From NCBI GenBank assembly GCA_009843725.1, contig VYCX01000366.1, positions 1 through 13,654 of the forward strand: DNA of 13,654 nucleotides. The letters are read 5' to 3'. Source of the stretch: Boseongicola sp. SB0675_bin_26. Its GTDB lineage: Bacteria > Pseudomonadota > Alphaproteobacteria > Rhodobacterales > Rhodobacteraceae. The position numbers and the translations under genes are program-made. The notes under the pieces were generated by a model that was not told where the DNA came from, searched no databases, and saw only the letters and a list, made by a program, of their open reading frames with translations. Below, one piece after another: positions 1 through 7,379 of the stretch (its first letter is position 1; each line of letters opens with the position of its first letter).

Positions 1-115
1 TTCCTGGTCGGCGCAAATGCTGCCAGGAACGGCCCATGCGACACTTCGTGAAGGGCGGCGCTGAAACGCCCTCGCTTCGCTGGTTCCTCCTGCCTCTTTC
101 ACCGCACCGCCTCCG

Positions 116-1360
116 TCAATGCGCCACGCCGGCCGCAACGCTTTCGTCTATGAAGCGGCCCTCGCGAAAGCGATCGATGCCGAACTCCGCGCAAAGCGGG
201 CTCTCGCCCTTTGCCATGAGCTCCGCAAAGCCCCACCCGGAGCCCGGGATCGCCTTGAATCCACCAGTCCCCCAACCACAGTTGATGAAGAGATTTCCGA
301 CGGGTGTCCGGGACAGGATGGGCGAACGATCGCCCGTCATGTCGACGATTCCGCCCCAATGGCGAAGCATCTTCAGGCGCGAGATCATCGGAAAGGTCTC
401 CACAAGGGCCCGCACGGTCTCCTCGATGTGCGAGAATGATCCGCGCTGCGTGTAGTTGACGAACCCGTCCGCGCCCCCGCCGATCACCATTTCGCCCTTG
501 TCGGACTGGCTCATGTAACCGTGGACGGTGTTTGCCATGACCACGACGTCCATGCATGGCTTGACCGGTTCGCTGACCAGCGCCTGAAGTGCCACGCTTT
601 CAATGGGCAGCCTGAATCCCGCCATTTCCGCCAGATGGCCGGAATGGCCAGCGACCACGATTCCGAGCTTGCCGCAATCGATGTCGCCGCGCGTCGTCAC
701 GACCCCCTCAACCTCGCCACCGCCCGTGCGTATGCCCGTGACCTCGCATTTCTGGATGATGTCCATGCCCATTTCCGAGCATCTGCGGGCATATCCCCAG
801 GCCACCGCGTCATGGCGCGCGGTCCCGCCCCTTGGCTGCCAAAGCGCACCGAGCACCGGATAGCGCGGGCCCCGGACCTCGATGATCGGGCATAGCTCCT
901 TTACGCGCCCGGGCTCGATGAATTCCGTTTCCACCCCCTGAAGCGCATTGGCATGCGCCGTCCGCCTGTAGCCGCGCACCTCGTGCTCGGTCTGTGCCAG
1001 CATCATGACGCCGCGCGGACTGAACATGACATTGTAGTTCAGGTCCTGGCTCAGCGTCTCGTAGAGCGCGCGCGCCTTTTCGTAGATCGCGGCCGAAGCG
1101 TCCTGAAGATAGTTCGAGCGGATTATCGTCGTGTTCCGGCCCGTGTTGCCCCCTCCAAGCCAGCCCCTTTCCAGGATGGCGACATTCGTGATGCCGTGAT
1201 TCCTGCCGAGATGGTATGCTGTCGCCAGTCCGTGCCCGCCTGCCCCGACAATGACCACGTCATAGCGCCGCCTCGGTTCGGGGCTCTTCCAGGCACGCTG
1301 CCAGCCCCGGTGATCCCGGAACGCTTCCCGTGCCACGGCTAAGGCCGAATAGTGACCCAT
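116..1360 (-). CDS. soxB: Sarcosine oxidase, beta subunit (heterotetrameric type)
   Basis: This 414-residue protein is the flavin-carrying beta subunit of heterotetrameric sarcosine oxidase, which oxidatively demethylates sarcosine to glycine in the cytoplasm, passing the methyl group to tetrahydrofolate or releasing formaldehyde. It opens with the family's typical short leader (MGHYSALAVAREAF), then a Rossmann FAD-binding motif GAGGHG at residues 39-44, followed by GGGNTGRNTTIIRSNY at about 70-84. H183 in the TARHDAVAWGYAR segment corresponds to the histidine that carries covalent FMN in this family. The C-terminus reads GWGTGGFKAIPGSGW and ends in VAAGVAH, as in full-length members of about 415 residues. 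An in-frame ATG nine codons upstream at 1387 is possible, but the start at 1360 fits the family N-terminus better. The usual partners soxD, soxA and soxG would lie past the left edge. Family assignment is firm; the exact start less so. Confidence 0.95.
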   Translation of the reverse strand: MGHYSALAVAREAFRDHRGWQRAWKSPEPRRRYDVVIVGAGGHGLATAYHLGRNHGITNVAILERGWLGGGNTGRNTTIIRSNYLQDASAAIYEKARALYETLSQDLNYNVMFSPRGVMMLAQTEHEVRGYRRTAHANALQGVETEFIEPGRVKELCPIIEVRGPRYPVLGALWQPRGGTARHDAVAWGYARRCSEMGMDIIQKCEVTGIRTGGGEVEGVVTTRGDIDCGKLGIVVAGHSGHLAEMAGFRLPIESVALQALVSEPVKPCMDVVVMANTVHGYMSQSDKGEMVIGGGADGFVNYTQRGSFSHIEETVRALVETFPMISRLKMLRHWGGIVDMTGDRSPILSRTPVGNLFINCGWGTGGFKAIPGSGWGFAELMAKGESPLCAEFGIDRFREGRFIDESVAAGVAH

Positions 1361-1407
1361 GTCCTGCAACTCGCATCTCGGCGGCATCGACTCGCCGTCT
1401 CTGTCCC

Positions 1408-1436
1408 AGAATCCCCGATGAGACGTCTGACGGCAA
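1408..1436 (-). promoter_or_regulatory. Possible soxB promoter
   Basis: Read on the minus strand, TTGCCG (1431-1436) and GATTCT (1408-1413) are separated by 17 bases and lie about 50 bases before the soxB start. The -10 is a poor match. The perfect palindrome AGACGTCT (1421-1428) sits in the spacer, where a regulator could bind. This is a weak candidate supported by spacing and position only. Confidence 0.25.
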
Positions 1437-1474
1437 GCGGCAGGAGAGAGTTATTTCGCGACACCGGACAGCGC

Positions 1475-1490
1475 GGCGGGCAGTCCCGCC
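1475..1490 (-). terminator. GC hairpin between the toxin gene and soxB
   Basis: GGCGGG and CCCGCC form a perfect six-base-pair stem around a four-base loop. It lies about 80 bases beyond the toxin stop codon and upstream of soxB, all on the minus strand. There is no run of U after it, so it is not a textbook intrinsic terminator. It could weaken read-through from the toxin-antitoxin operon or be incidental in GC-rich DNA. Confidence 0.25.
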
Positions 1491-1568
1491 AGACAGAAGG
1501 CGCGACTTCGAAACTGGACTTCACACGTTTCGAGACCCAAAATGGTCAGGGGAGGTTATCTCTCCCGC

Positions 1569-1994
1569 CTAGCTCCGCTCCGACAGACTGAGCTTCCCGG
1601 TGACACGGACACGCTGCACGCCCCGGATGATCGCATCGACGAAAGCCGGGCCGAAAGATCCCCGCGGCGAGCGGTCTTCCAGCGTGTAGGACGCTTCCAG
1701 AATGTCGACGTTCAACTCGTCGAGGACGACCCAGAGCGAAACGCCAGCGTCAAGATTGGCGCGACGGGCTTCGGTCTCGGGTATCTCCAGGGCCGACCGC
1801 CCGCTGCCAGGAGCCTTGCTTGTGATCGGGGCGAGAAACAGGACGTGTTGGCCCTCGTTGTTGGCGACAACGACGACGACGCAGCTTGGTCGCTTCTTCC
1901 GGCCTTCGGTTTCACCTTCCTCCGCCTGCCACTTCCAGAGGAAGTGATAGTCGAAGATCTGCCCTGCGACCGGAAGGTCAGCGCCCTCGGACAT
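1569..1994 (-). CDS. PemK/MazF-like toxin of a type II toxin-antitoxin pair
   Basis: The 141-residue product resembles a group of small alphaproteobacterial proteins annotated as PemK/MazF-like growth inhibitors. What is visible is an N-terminal FDYHFLWKWQAEEG segment (14-27), a GRKKRPSCVVVVV strand (31-43) like the G-x-x-RP-plus-beta-strand segment of MazF folds, and FLAPITS (53-59), matching the second core strand pair of that fold. Canonical MazF/PemK toxins cleave RNA. Whether this divergent member does so cannot be read from sequence. Its start codon lies inside the 3' end of the antitoxin gene, overlapping by 17 bases in a different frame, with GAGG three bases upstream, so translation is probably coupled. 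Order (antitoxin first) and overlap are typical of toxin-antitoxin operons. Assignment rests on family resemblance recalled from memory plus context. Confidence 0.65.
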   Translation of the reverse strand: MSEGADLPVAGQIFDYHFLWKWQAEEGETEGRKKRPSCVVVVVANNEGQHVLFLAPITSKAPGSGRSALEIPETEARRANLDAGVSLWVVLDELNVDILEASYTLEDRSPRGSFGPAFVDAIIRGVQRVRVTGKLSLSERS

Positions 1995-2220
1995 GGTCCT
2001 CGATGCCTTTGTCCAGCAGCCTGCCTAGATCCTCCGGCATGTCGGCGACATCCACCGCAACCTGCGAAGACCGTCCCGATGTGAGCTCCTCGAACCGTGG
2101 CATCGACATGACCACGAACCGTGGCTTTCTGTGCTTCGTGATCACTACCGGCGCGATGGCCGCAGCCTCAAGGAGATTGCCCGTATTGCGTGTCAGATCG
2201 CCTGCGGGAAACCGTTTCAT
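1978..2220 (-). CDS. Phd/YefM-family antitoxin
   Basis: This 80-residue protein carries the hallmark N-terminal fold of Phd/YefM antitoxins: MKRFPAGDLTRNTGNLLEAA followed by APVVITKHRKPRFVVMS (23-39) and an RFEEL helix. In this family the N-terminal half dimerises and binds operator DNA, and the C-terminal tail (here DVADMPEDLGRLLDKG and on) wraps and neutralises the toxin. The start at 2220 is chosen because GGAG lies six bases upstream and the encoded N-terminus matches the family. An ATG four codons earlier (2232) is a credible alternative, with GGAA seven bases before it. The gene is first in a two-gene minus-strand operon with the toxin and lies just below a strong promoter with a palindromic spacer, consistent with autorepression. 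Confidence 0.85.
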   Translation of the reverse strand: MKRFPAGDLTRNTGNLLEAAAIAPVVITKHRKPRFVVMSMPRFEELTSGRSSQVAVDVADMPEDLGRLLDKGIEDHVRGR

Positions 2221-2254
2221 GGAAAACTCCATGCGCTGATTCCAGTTAGTCAAG

Positions 2255-2283
2255 AATATACAGAAACCAGTGATTTTCTGCAA
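2255..2283 (-). promoter_or_regulatory. Toxin-antitoxin promoter with palindromic operator
   Basis: On the minus strand TTGCAG (2278-2283) and TATATT (2255-2260) are separated by exactly 17 bases, a good sigma-70 promoter about 35 bases from the antitoxin start. The spacer and part of the -35 contain the inverted repeat CAGAAA-N8-TTTCTG (2261-2280), so a bound dimer would block RNA polymerase. The segment is markedly more AT-rich than its surroundings. Autorepression by the antitoxin is inferred from family behaviour. Confidence 0.7.
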
Positions 2284-2587
2284 GTTCAGTTGCGAAGGGC
2301 ACCACCCGCTCCGCCTTCTCCGCGGTACGGCCAAGCCATGGCTTGATGCCGCCTGTTGAAAGCGGGATTGGCGGGCAATGGCCCGAAGTGCCGAAATGAC
2401 ATGCCGCTTTTCTTCAACGCCTGAATCTGGCAGCCTTCGTTCAGGTGCGATAGCCGCAAGGCATGGCGAATCCCCTCGTATGGTTCAGGGCTTCTCGTCA
2501 CAAGGAGCCGCGACGCAACATCTGGCGCATCAAGACAAGACAGCCGCCAGACCAGGTGGTGCCCGGCGAAATGGCATGGAGGAGTCC
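2284..2587. other. Intergenic stretch between the toxin-antitoxin operon and ccmI
   Basis: About 300 bases separate the divergent toxin-antitoxin promoter from ccmI, and no convincing gene is seen. It contains a perfect 14-base palindrome CAAGCCATGGCTTG (2332-2345) and an inverted repeat CCTGAA/TTCAGG (2420-2425 and 2440-2445). A ccmI promoter should lie here, but no -35/-10 pair could be picked with confidence. The ccmI reading frame stays open through part of this stretch, but the encoded residues look unlike any CcmI N-terminus. Confidence 0.4.
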
Positions 2588-3799
2588 ATGATCTTCTGGT
2601 TGCTTGCATGCCTCATCATTGCCGGGGCCGTTGCCACTATGGTCCATGCATTGATGCGCGTGCGCACCGGAGAAGTGGGCAATGCGGTCTCGGATGTTCA
2701 GGTCTATCGAGACCAGTTGAACGAAGTCGCGCGAGACGAGGCCCGCGGCGTGCTTGCAGAAACGGAAGCGGAAGCGGCTCGCCTCGAGATTTCCCGAAGG
2801 CTGCTGGATGCAGACAGGCGCGCGCAGGCACGTGACGAACATGCTCCGGGAAACCGGGGACTCGCCGCAGGAATCATCATTGCGACGCTGCTTGCTGGCG
2901 GGGTCGGCATCTACCTGGCGCAGGGCGCGCCCGGAAAACCGGATCTTCCAATGAAATCAAGGCTGGCAGCCTTGGAAGCGGCCGCCCAGAATCGCCCGAG
3001 CCAGATGGAAGCCGAGACGGTTGCGGCACCGGGCCTTCCCGGTCCCGAGGCGGTGGCCGAAGACTTTCTGGAGCTGATGGATCGGCTCCGAGCGGCCGTC
3101 AAGGAACGCCCGTCCGACATCCAGGGCCTCACGCTCCTTGCGAGAAACGAGGCCCGGCTGGGCAATTTCGCCGCCGCGCGCCAGACTCTGGAGCAGCTCC
3201 TGGCCGCGAAGGAAGACAGGGTCACGACCGGCGATCTCGCTGCCATGATCGAGATGATGGTCTTTTCGGCGGGAGGCTACGTTTCCCCGGAAGCGGAGGC
3301 ATATGTCCTGCGCCTCCTTGCCCACGATCCCGGGAACCGCGCGGGACGCTACTTTCTGGGGTTGCAGCAAGTGCAGGTTGGCAGGCCGGACCTGGCGTTT
3401 CCATTCTGGCGTGACCTGCTTGAGACGAGCGTGGCTGACGAACCCTGGGTGCCTGTGCTGCGCGCCGGAATCGCCGATGTCGCTGCAGGTGCCGGCATGA
3501 AATATGAACCGCCCGTCGCCCGAGGTCCGACTGCAGCCGAAATCGAAGCGGCAGACGACATGGAGGCTGAAGACCGAGACGTCATGATCCGCGGAATGGT
3601 CGAGGGTCTTGCGGCACGCCTTGCGCAGGACGGCGGCGGGCCGGAAGAATGGGCGCAACTTGTTCACTCGCTGATGGTGCTGGGAGAAGAGCAGCGGGCG
3701 CGAATCGTCTATGCCGAGGCCAAGGAGGTCTTTGGCGACGACGAGGCCGCAATGGCTGTCATCCGCGATGCGGGTGCGAGATTCGGGCTTTCCGAATGA
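2588..3799 (+). CDS. ccmI: Cytochrome c biogenesis protein CcmI (CycH)
   Basis: CcmI is an inner-membrane protein of the System I cytochrome c maturation pathway that holds apocytochrome c and delivers it to the CcmF/CcmH haem ligation complex. The 403-residue product shows the family layout: a first membrane segment at residues 2-20 (IFWLLACLIIAGAVATMVH), a cytoplasmic loop rich in Glu/Arg with the RDQL-EVARDEARG pattern (41-53) and leucine-zipper-like helices, a second membrane segment at about 91-111 (GLAAGIIIATLLAGGVGIYL), then a long periplasmic domain of helical TPR-like repeats from about 140 to the end. The start at 2588 is set by GGAGGAG at 2578-2584; an in-frame ATG at 2576 is less likely. 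The stop codon overlaps the next gene's start as ATGA, so ccmI, ruvX and the DUF1289 gene form one translationally coupled operon. Confidence 0.9.
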   Translation: MIFWLLACLIIAGAVATMVHALMRVRTGEVGNAVSDVQVYRDQLNEVARDEARGVLAETEAEAARLEISRRLLDADRRAQARDEHAPGNRGLAAGIIIATLLAGGVGIYLAQGAPGKPDLPMKSRLAALEAAAQNRPSQMEAETVAAPGLPGPEAVAEDFLELMDRLRAAVKERPSDIQGLTLLARNEARLGNFAAARQTLEQLLAAKEDRVTTGDLAAMIEMMVFSAGGYVSPEAEAYVLRLLAHDPGNRAGRYFLGLQQVQVGRPDLAFPFWRDLLETSVADEPWVPVLRAGIADVAAGAGMKYEPPVARGPTAAEIEAADDMEAEDRDVMIRGMVEGLAARLAQDGGGPEEWAQLVHSLMVLGEEQRARIVYAEAKEVFGDDEAAMAVIRDAGARFGLSE

Positions 3800-4269
3800 T
3801 CTGTGACGACATCGAGTCCCTCGCGGCAATGCTGCCCGCCTCCGGCGCCTTGGCCGGAATTGATCTCGGAACCGCAACGATCGGTGTTGCGGCAAGTGAT
3901 GCGCGGCGGCGCGTGGCGAGCCCCGTCGAGACAATCCGCAGAACGAAGCCTGGAAAGGACATCTCGGCCCTCATGGCGATCTGCGCACCTCGGGATGTCG
4001 TCGGGATGGTACTGGGACTGCCGCTCAACATGGATGGCTCGGAAGGCCCTCGCTGCCAAGCGACGCGCGCATTCGCGAGAGTCGTTGCAAGGTCGACCGA
4101 ACTTCCCGTTGCCTTCTGGGATGAGCGGCTCTCGACAGTGGCGGCAGAACGTGTCCTTCTGGAGGCCGACATGTCGCGCAGGCGTCGCGGCCAAGTCATT
4201 GATCACGTTGCCGCCTCCTACATTCTGCAGGGAGCGCTGGACCGGATCTGCCATTTGGGGGCGACATGA
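3796..4269 (+). CDS. ruvX: RuvX/YqgF-family RNase H-fold nuclease (putative Holliday junction resolvase)
   Basis: A 157-residue member of the YqgF/RuvX family, which has an RNase H-like fold. Family members have been linked to Holliday junction resolution and to 5' maturation of 16S pre-rRNA. The signature elements are in order: GIDLGTATIGVAASD (21-35) with acidic residue D23, the VLGLPLNMDGSEG loop (72-84), WDERLST (108-114) and VIDHVAASYILQ (134-145) with D136. The length is normal once a start at 3796 is taken. The preceding ccmI stop (3797-3799) and this start share ATGA. The same overlap links it to the downstream DUF1289 gene. The family call is secure; which of the two proposed roles dominates is not shown by sequence. 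Confidence 0.93.
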   Translation: MICDDIESLAAMLPASGALAGIDLGTATIGVAASDARRRVASPVETIRRTKPGKDISALMAICAPRDVVGMVLGLPLNMDGSEGPRCQATRAFARVVARSTELPVAFWDERLSTVAAERVLLEADMSRRRRGQVIDHVAASYILQGALDRICHLGAT

Positions 4270-4496
4270 GCGACGACCTCTGGAAACGCGACGATATCGA
4301 GAGCCCCTGCGTCCGCGTATGCCTCATACATCCTGATGCCGGGATCTGCCTCGGCTGTCACCGCACGGGCGAGGAAATCACGCTTTGGGGTCAGATGACT
4401 CCCGCGGAACGCGACCGGATCATGGCCGAACTGCCAGGGCGGAAGTCGCGATTGCCTGGACGGCGCGGCGGCCGAAAGGCGCGGCTGCGCAGATAG
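4266..4496 (+). CDS. DUF1289 family small cysteine-motif protein
   Basis: A 76-residue protein with the DUF1289 signature: SPCVRVCLIHPDAGICLGCHRT with four cysteines (C15, C19, C28, C31) spaced as a likely metal- or redox-active site, followed by the family's EITLWGQMTPAERDRIMAELPGR. The C-terminus is a basic Arg/Lys-rich tail (about 58-76) that could contact nucleic acid. The molecular function of DUF1289 proteins is not established to my knowledge. The start overlaps the ruvX stop (ATGA at 4266-4269), so its synthesis is probably coupled to ruvX. It is the last gene of the ccmI operon and converges on mutL, with 133 bases between the two stops. Confidence 0.88.
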   Translation: MSDDLWKRDDIESPCVRVCLIHPDAGICLGCHRTGEEITLWGQMTPAERDRIMAELPGRKSRLPGRRGGRKARLRR

Positions 4497-4558
4497 ATGC
4501 CAGGTGAAAGGCCCGCCTTGGCTCGCCGAACGCCCCGTTCAGGACTTGCTTGAAGTTC

Positions 4559-4607
4559 ACTGACGAGTTCTTGCCGAAACGGTCGCCAAGACGATTGACC
4601 CGTCAGT
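4559..4607. other. Nested inverted repeat between convergent DUF1289 and mutL genes
   Basis: ACTGACG (4559-4565) and CGTCAGT (4601-4607) are perfect seven-base inverted repeats. Inside them lie TCTTG/CAAGA (4569-4573 with 4587-4591) and the mini-hairpin CCG-AAA-CGG (4574-4582). The element sits between two converging genes, where a bidirectional transcription end is expected. Neither side has a T-tract, so an intrinsic terminator is doubtful. It may act as an RNA 3' structure. Confidence 0.35.
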
Positions 4608-4629
4608 CCTACCATTGCGTACGCGAGCG

Positions 4630-6468
4630 TCACCGCCGACCGAAGAGCCTTTCAACATCCTGCATCTTCAATTCCACATAGGTCGGTCGTCCGTGATTGC
4701 ATTGACCTGAGTTTGGCGTTGCTTCCATCTCGCGCAAAAGGGCGTTCATCTCTTCGGCTCGCATCAACCGACCAGTCCGAACCGAGCCGTGACAGGCGAT
4801 GCGAGACAGGACCGCGTCGATCCGCGCCTTGAGCGTCCCGCATGACCCTCCTCCAGCCTCAAGTTCGTCGGCAATGTCCTTCAGAAGTCGTGAGGCATCA
4901 ACCTGACCAAGGATCGCCGGTGTTTCCTGAACTGCAACCGCCCCATGCCCGAATGGCTCGATCGAGAGCCCGAGTGCCTGCAGATCCTCCGCGTGTTCCA
5001 GGATTTCCGCAGCCGTCTCGCCAAGCTCCACGACTTCCGGGACGAGAAGCGCTTGCCGGGCAACCCCTGCCTCGGCCATCTGGGCCTTCAGCTTTTCATA
5101 AACGAGGCGCTCATGGGCGGCATGCGCGTCCACCAGTATGATGCCGTCCCGGGTCTGGGCCAGGATGAAGTTCTCGTGGAATTGCGCACGCGCCGCACCG
5201 AGCGGAAAGTCAAGCTCCTCACCTTCGGAATCCACGGAGTCGACGCGACCAGCGGCGACCCCGTCCATGTCGCGCAAAAGACCGCCATCACCATGGGGTT
5301 CCTGCTCGACAACTCGCGCCTTCCCGCATCCGACCCTGTAGTCCATCTGGTAGACACGCGCTTCTTCCGGCGGTGCGCGAAACGCGCCGAGCGCATCGGT
5401 TCCGATCGTGCTTGACGACCGGTGGCCGGCCTCTGCAAGCGCATGCCGAAGACCGGAAACGACAAGTCCGCGGGCCTCCCCAGGTTCGCGAAAGCGCACC
5501 TCGGCCTTGGACGGATGAACGTTCACGTCCACCAAGGCGGGTTCGCAGTCGATGAAGATCGCTGCAGCGGCGTGCCGGTCCCGGCTGAGCACGTCCGAAT
5601 AGGCAGCCCTGAGGGCGCCGATCAAGAGCTTGTCGCGGACGGGGCGGCCATTGACGAAAAAGTGCTGATGCACCGCGGACCCGCGCGAATAGGTCGGCAA
5701 TGCAGCGAATCCGGTCATGTGCAGGCCGCCGCGCTCGACGTCGATGGCAATGGCATTCTCGATGAACTCCTTCCCGAGAATGGCCTGGATCCGGCCCGAC
5801 AGCGCCTGAGCGGGATCGCCGGTCTCCGCGCGGACGGCGAAGACCTTGCGCGGCGCGTCGGTGTGGTTGACGAGCTCGAAGCCGGTATACGGCTCCGACA
5901 TTGCCAGCCGCTTCACTGCGTCAGTGACCGCCTGCATTTCGCCGCGTTCGCTGCGAAGGAACTTGAGACGGGCCGGCGTGGCAAAGAAGAGATCCCGCAG
6001 TTCCACCGTCGTGCCCTGCCCGCTCGCGGCAGGACGCACCGGTTCCACAGCTCCGGCGGCCGCCTCGATGACAGCGGCATCGCGTCCCTTGGGGCGGGAC
6101 GTGACGCTCAGCCGCCCGACTGCGGCAAGCGATGCAAGCGCCTCGCCGCGAAAGCCCAACGTGTGAATGTTCAGCAGGTCCGACCCGTCTGTCTTTGACG
6201 TCGCGTGGCGAGAGAGAGCAAGCTGCAACTGGTCCTCAGCGATGCCGCAACCGTCATCTTCCGCCCGTATCAGACGCTTGCCACCCCCGGCCACTGCGAT
6301 CGAAATGTGGCGCGCACCAGCGTCGATCGCGTTCTCGACGAGTTCCTTCACCGCCGCGGCGGGCCGTTCGACAACCTCCCCCGCCGCAATGCGGTTGATC
6401 GCCGCGTCTTCCAGACGTCGAATTATCGGCAGCGAGCCACTTATCTTGGGGTCCCTGGCATTCACCAT
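4630..6468 (-). CDS. mutL: DNA mismatch repair protein MutL (endonuclease type)
   Basis: MutL couples mismatch recognition by MutS to strand removal. The 612-residue product has the N-terminal GHKL ATPase: IAAGEVVERPAAAVKELVENAIDAG (28-52, with E42 and N46), DDGCGI (71-76), TLGFRGEAL (103-111) and GQGTTVEL (150-157). The transducer domain follows to about 330 (VNVHPSKAEVRF at 315-326), then a variable linker of about 100 residues. The C-terminal dimerisation/endonuclease domain contains DAHAAHERLVYE (447-458), ACHGSVR (558-564) and CNHGRPT (590-596). These are the metal-binding motifs of nicking MutL proteins from bacteria without MutH, with Ala in place of the usual Gln of DQHA. No clear ribosome-binding site precedes the ATG at 6468. 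The gene is divergent from yebC across 150 bases. Confidence 0.97.
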   Translation of the reverse strand: MVNARDPKISGSLPIIRRLEDAAINRIAAGEVVERPAAAVKELVENAIDAGARHISIAVAGGGKRLIRAEDDGCGIAEDQLQLALSRHATSKTDGSDLLNIHTLGFRGEALASLAAVGRLSVTSRPKGRDAAVIEAAAGAVEPVRPAASGQGTTVELRDLFFATPARLKFLRSERGEMQAVTDAVKRLAMSEPYTGFELVNHTDAPRKVFAVRAETGDPAQALSGRIQAILGKEFIENAIAIDVERGGLHMTGFAALPTYSRGSAVHQHFFVNGRPVRDKLLIGALRAAYSDVLSRDRHAAAAIFIDCEPALVDVNVHPSKAEVRFREPGEARGLVVSGLRHALAEAGHRSSSTIGTDALGAFRAPPEEARVYQMDYRVGCGKARVVEQEPHGDGGLLRDMDGVAAGRVDSVDSEGEELDFPLGAARAQFHENFILAQTRDGIILVDAHAAHERLVYEKLKAQMAEAGVARQALLVPEVVELGETAAEILEHAEDLQALGLSIEPFGHGAVAVQETPAILGQVDASRLLKDIADELEAGGGSCGTLKARIDAVLSRIACHGSVRTGRLMRAEEMNALLREMEATPNSGQCNHGRPTYVELKMQDVERLFGRR

Positions 6469-6551
6469 ACAATTTGTAGCAGCACTTTGCGTTCAGGTCC
6501 ATAGAAGGCAATGTCCCGGGAAGCAGCACGCTGATCAGGGTCATCCCGCCC

Positions 6552-6580
6552 TTGCACGCAAGCCGCCACCTGCCCTATAT
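6552..6580 (+). promoter_or_regulatory. Promoter of the yebC-tgt unit
   Basis: TTGCAC (6552-6557) and CTATAT (6575-6580) are separated by 17 bases, close to the alphaproteobacterial housekeeping consensus. The -10 ends about 38 bases before the yebC start. An AAGGA ribosome-binding site follows ten bases before that start. The assignment rests on sequence match and position. Confidence 0.6.
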
Positions 6581-6618
6581 CCTCGGCCAACCAGCGAGGC
6601 AAAAAGGACCGAAACGCG

Positions 6619-7365
6619 ATGGCCGGCCACTCCAAATGGGCGAACATCCAGCACCGCAAGGGACGCCAGGACGCGGCCCGGTCCAAGCTGTTCTCGAAAC
6701 TCTCCAAGGAGATCACCGTTGCGGCAAAGCTTGGTGATCCCGACCCGGAGAAAAATCCGCGACTGCGGCTGGCCGTGAAGGAAGCGAAGTCGAACTCGGT
6801 CCCCAAGGATGTCATCGCTCGCGCGATTTCCAGGTCCCAAGCCGGGGAAGGTGATGAATTCGAGGAAATCCGCTACGAGGGATACGGACCGGGCGGCGTT
6901 GCGGTCATCGTCGAAGCGCTGACCGACAACCGGAACCGGACCGCGTCTACCGTGCGCGCCTGCTTCGACAAGCACGGCGGCAACCTTGGCGAGACCGGCT
7001 CGGTAAGCTTCATGTTCGTACGCAAGGGAGAAATCGTCTACCCGGCATCTGCCGGCGACGAGGACGCGGTGATGATGGCGGCCCTCGAGGCCGGCGCGGA
7101 AGACATTGAATCCGGCGAGGACGGTCACGTCATCCTGACTGCCGATGCAGAACTGAACGATGTCTCCAGAGCGCTCGACGCGGACTTGGGCGAGGCGGAA
7201 TCAACCAGGTTGATCTGGAAGCCCACGACGGTTGCCGAGCTGGACCTTGAGGGGTTCCAGAAGCTCCTGCGCATGATCGACGCGTTGGAAAGCGACGAAG
7301 ACATCCAGCGCGTGACAGCGAATCTTGAGGTTCCCGAGGAGTTCATGGCGCAACTTTCGGCCTGA
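6619..7365 (+). CDS. yebC: YebC/PmpR family protein (TACO1-like)
   Basis: The 248-residue protein has the invariant family N-terminus [20 protein letters not shown], then [14 protein letters not shown], the [10 protein letters not shown] segment (about 57-66) and the [25 protein letters not shown] core (about 85-113), ending in a LEVPEEF motif. Length and motif order are those of a full-length member. Members have been described as DNA-binding transcription regulators (for example PmpR). The bacterial YebC and mitochondrial TACO1 group also helps ribosomes translate proline-rich or otherwise difficult stretches. The sequence does not say which role applies here. It is the first gene of a likely unit with tgt, which starts 14 bases after its stop, and its upstream gene mutL is divergent. 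Confidence 0.95.
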   Translation: MAGHSKWANIQHRKGRQDAARSKLFSKLSKEITVAAKLGDPDPEKNPRLRLAVKEAKSNSVPKDVIARAISRSQAGEGDEFEEIRYEGYGPGGVAVIVEALTDNRNRTASTVRACFDKHGGNLGETGSVSFMFVRKGEIVYPASAGDEDAVMMAALEAGAEDIESGEDGHVILTADAELNDVSRALDADLGEAESTRLIWKPTTVAELDLEGFQKLLRMIDALESDEDIQRVTANLEVPEEFMAQLSA

Positions 7366-7379
7366 ACAGGGCCCGGCCC

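Noticed and set aside
2378..2587. A 70-codon N-terminal extension of ccmI
   Set aside because: The extension has no CcmI resemblance, while the start at 2588 has a strong ribosome-binding site and begins directly with the first membrane segment.
2957..3934. A 325-codon open frame antisense to ccmI and crossing into ruvX
   Set aside because: It crosses a gene junction on the other strand, has Arg/His-rich low-complexity composition and no family resemblance.
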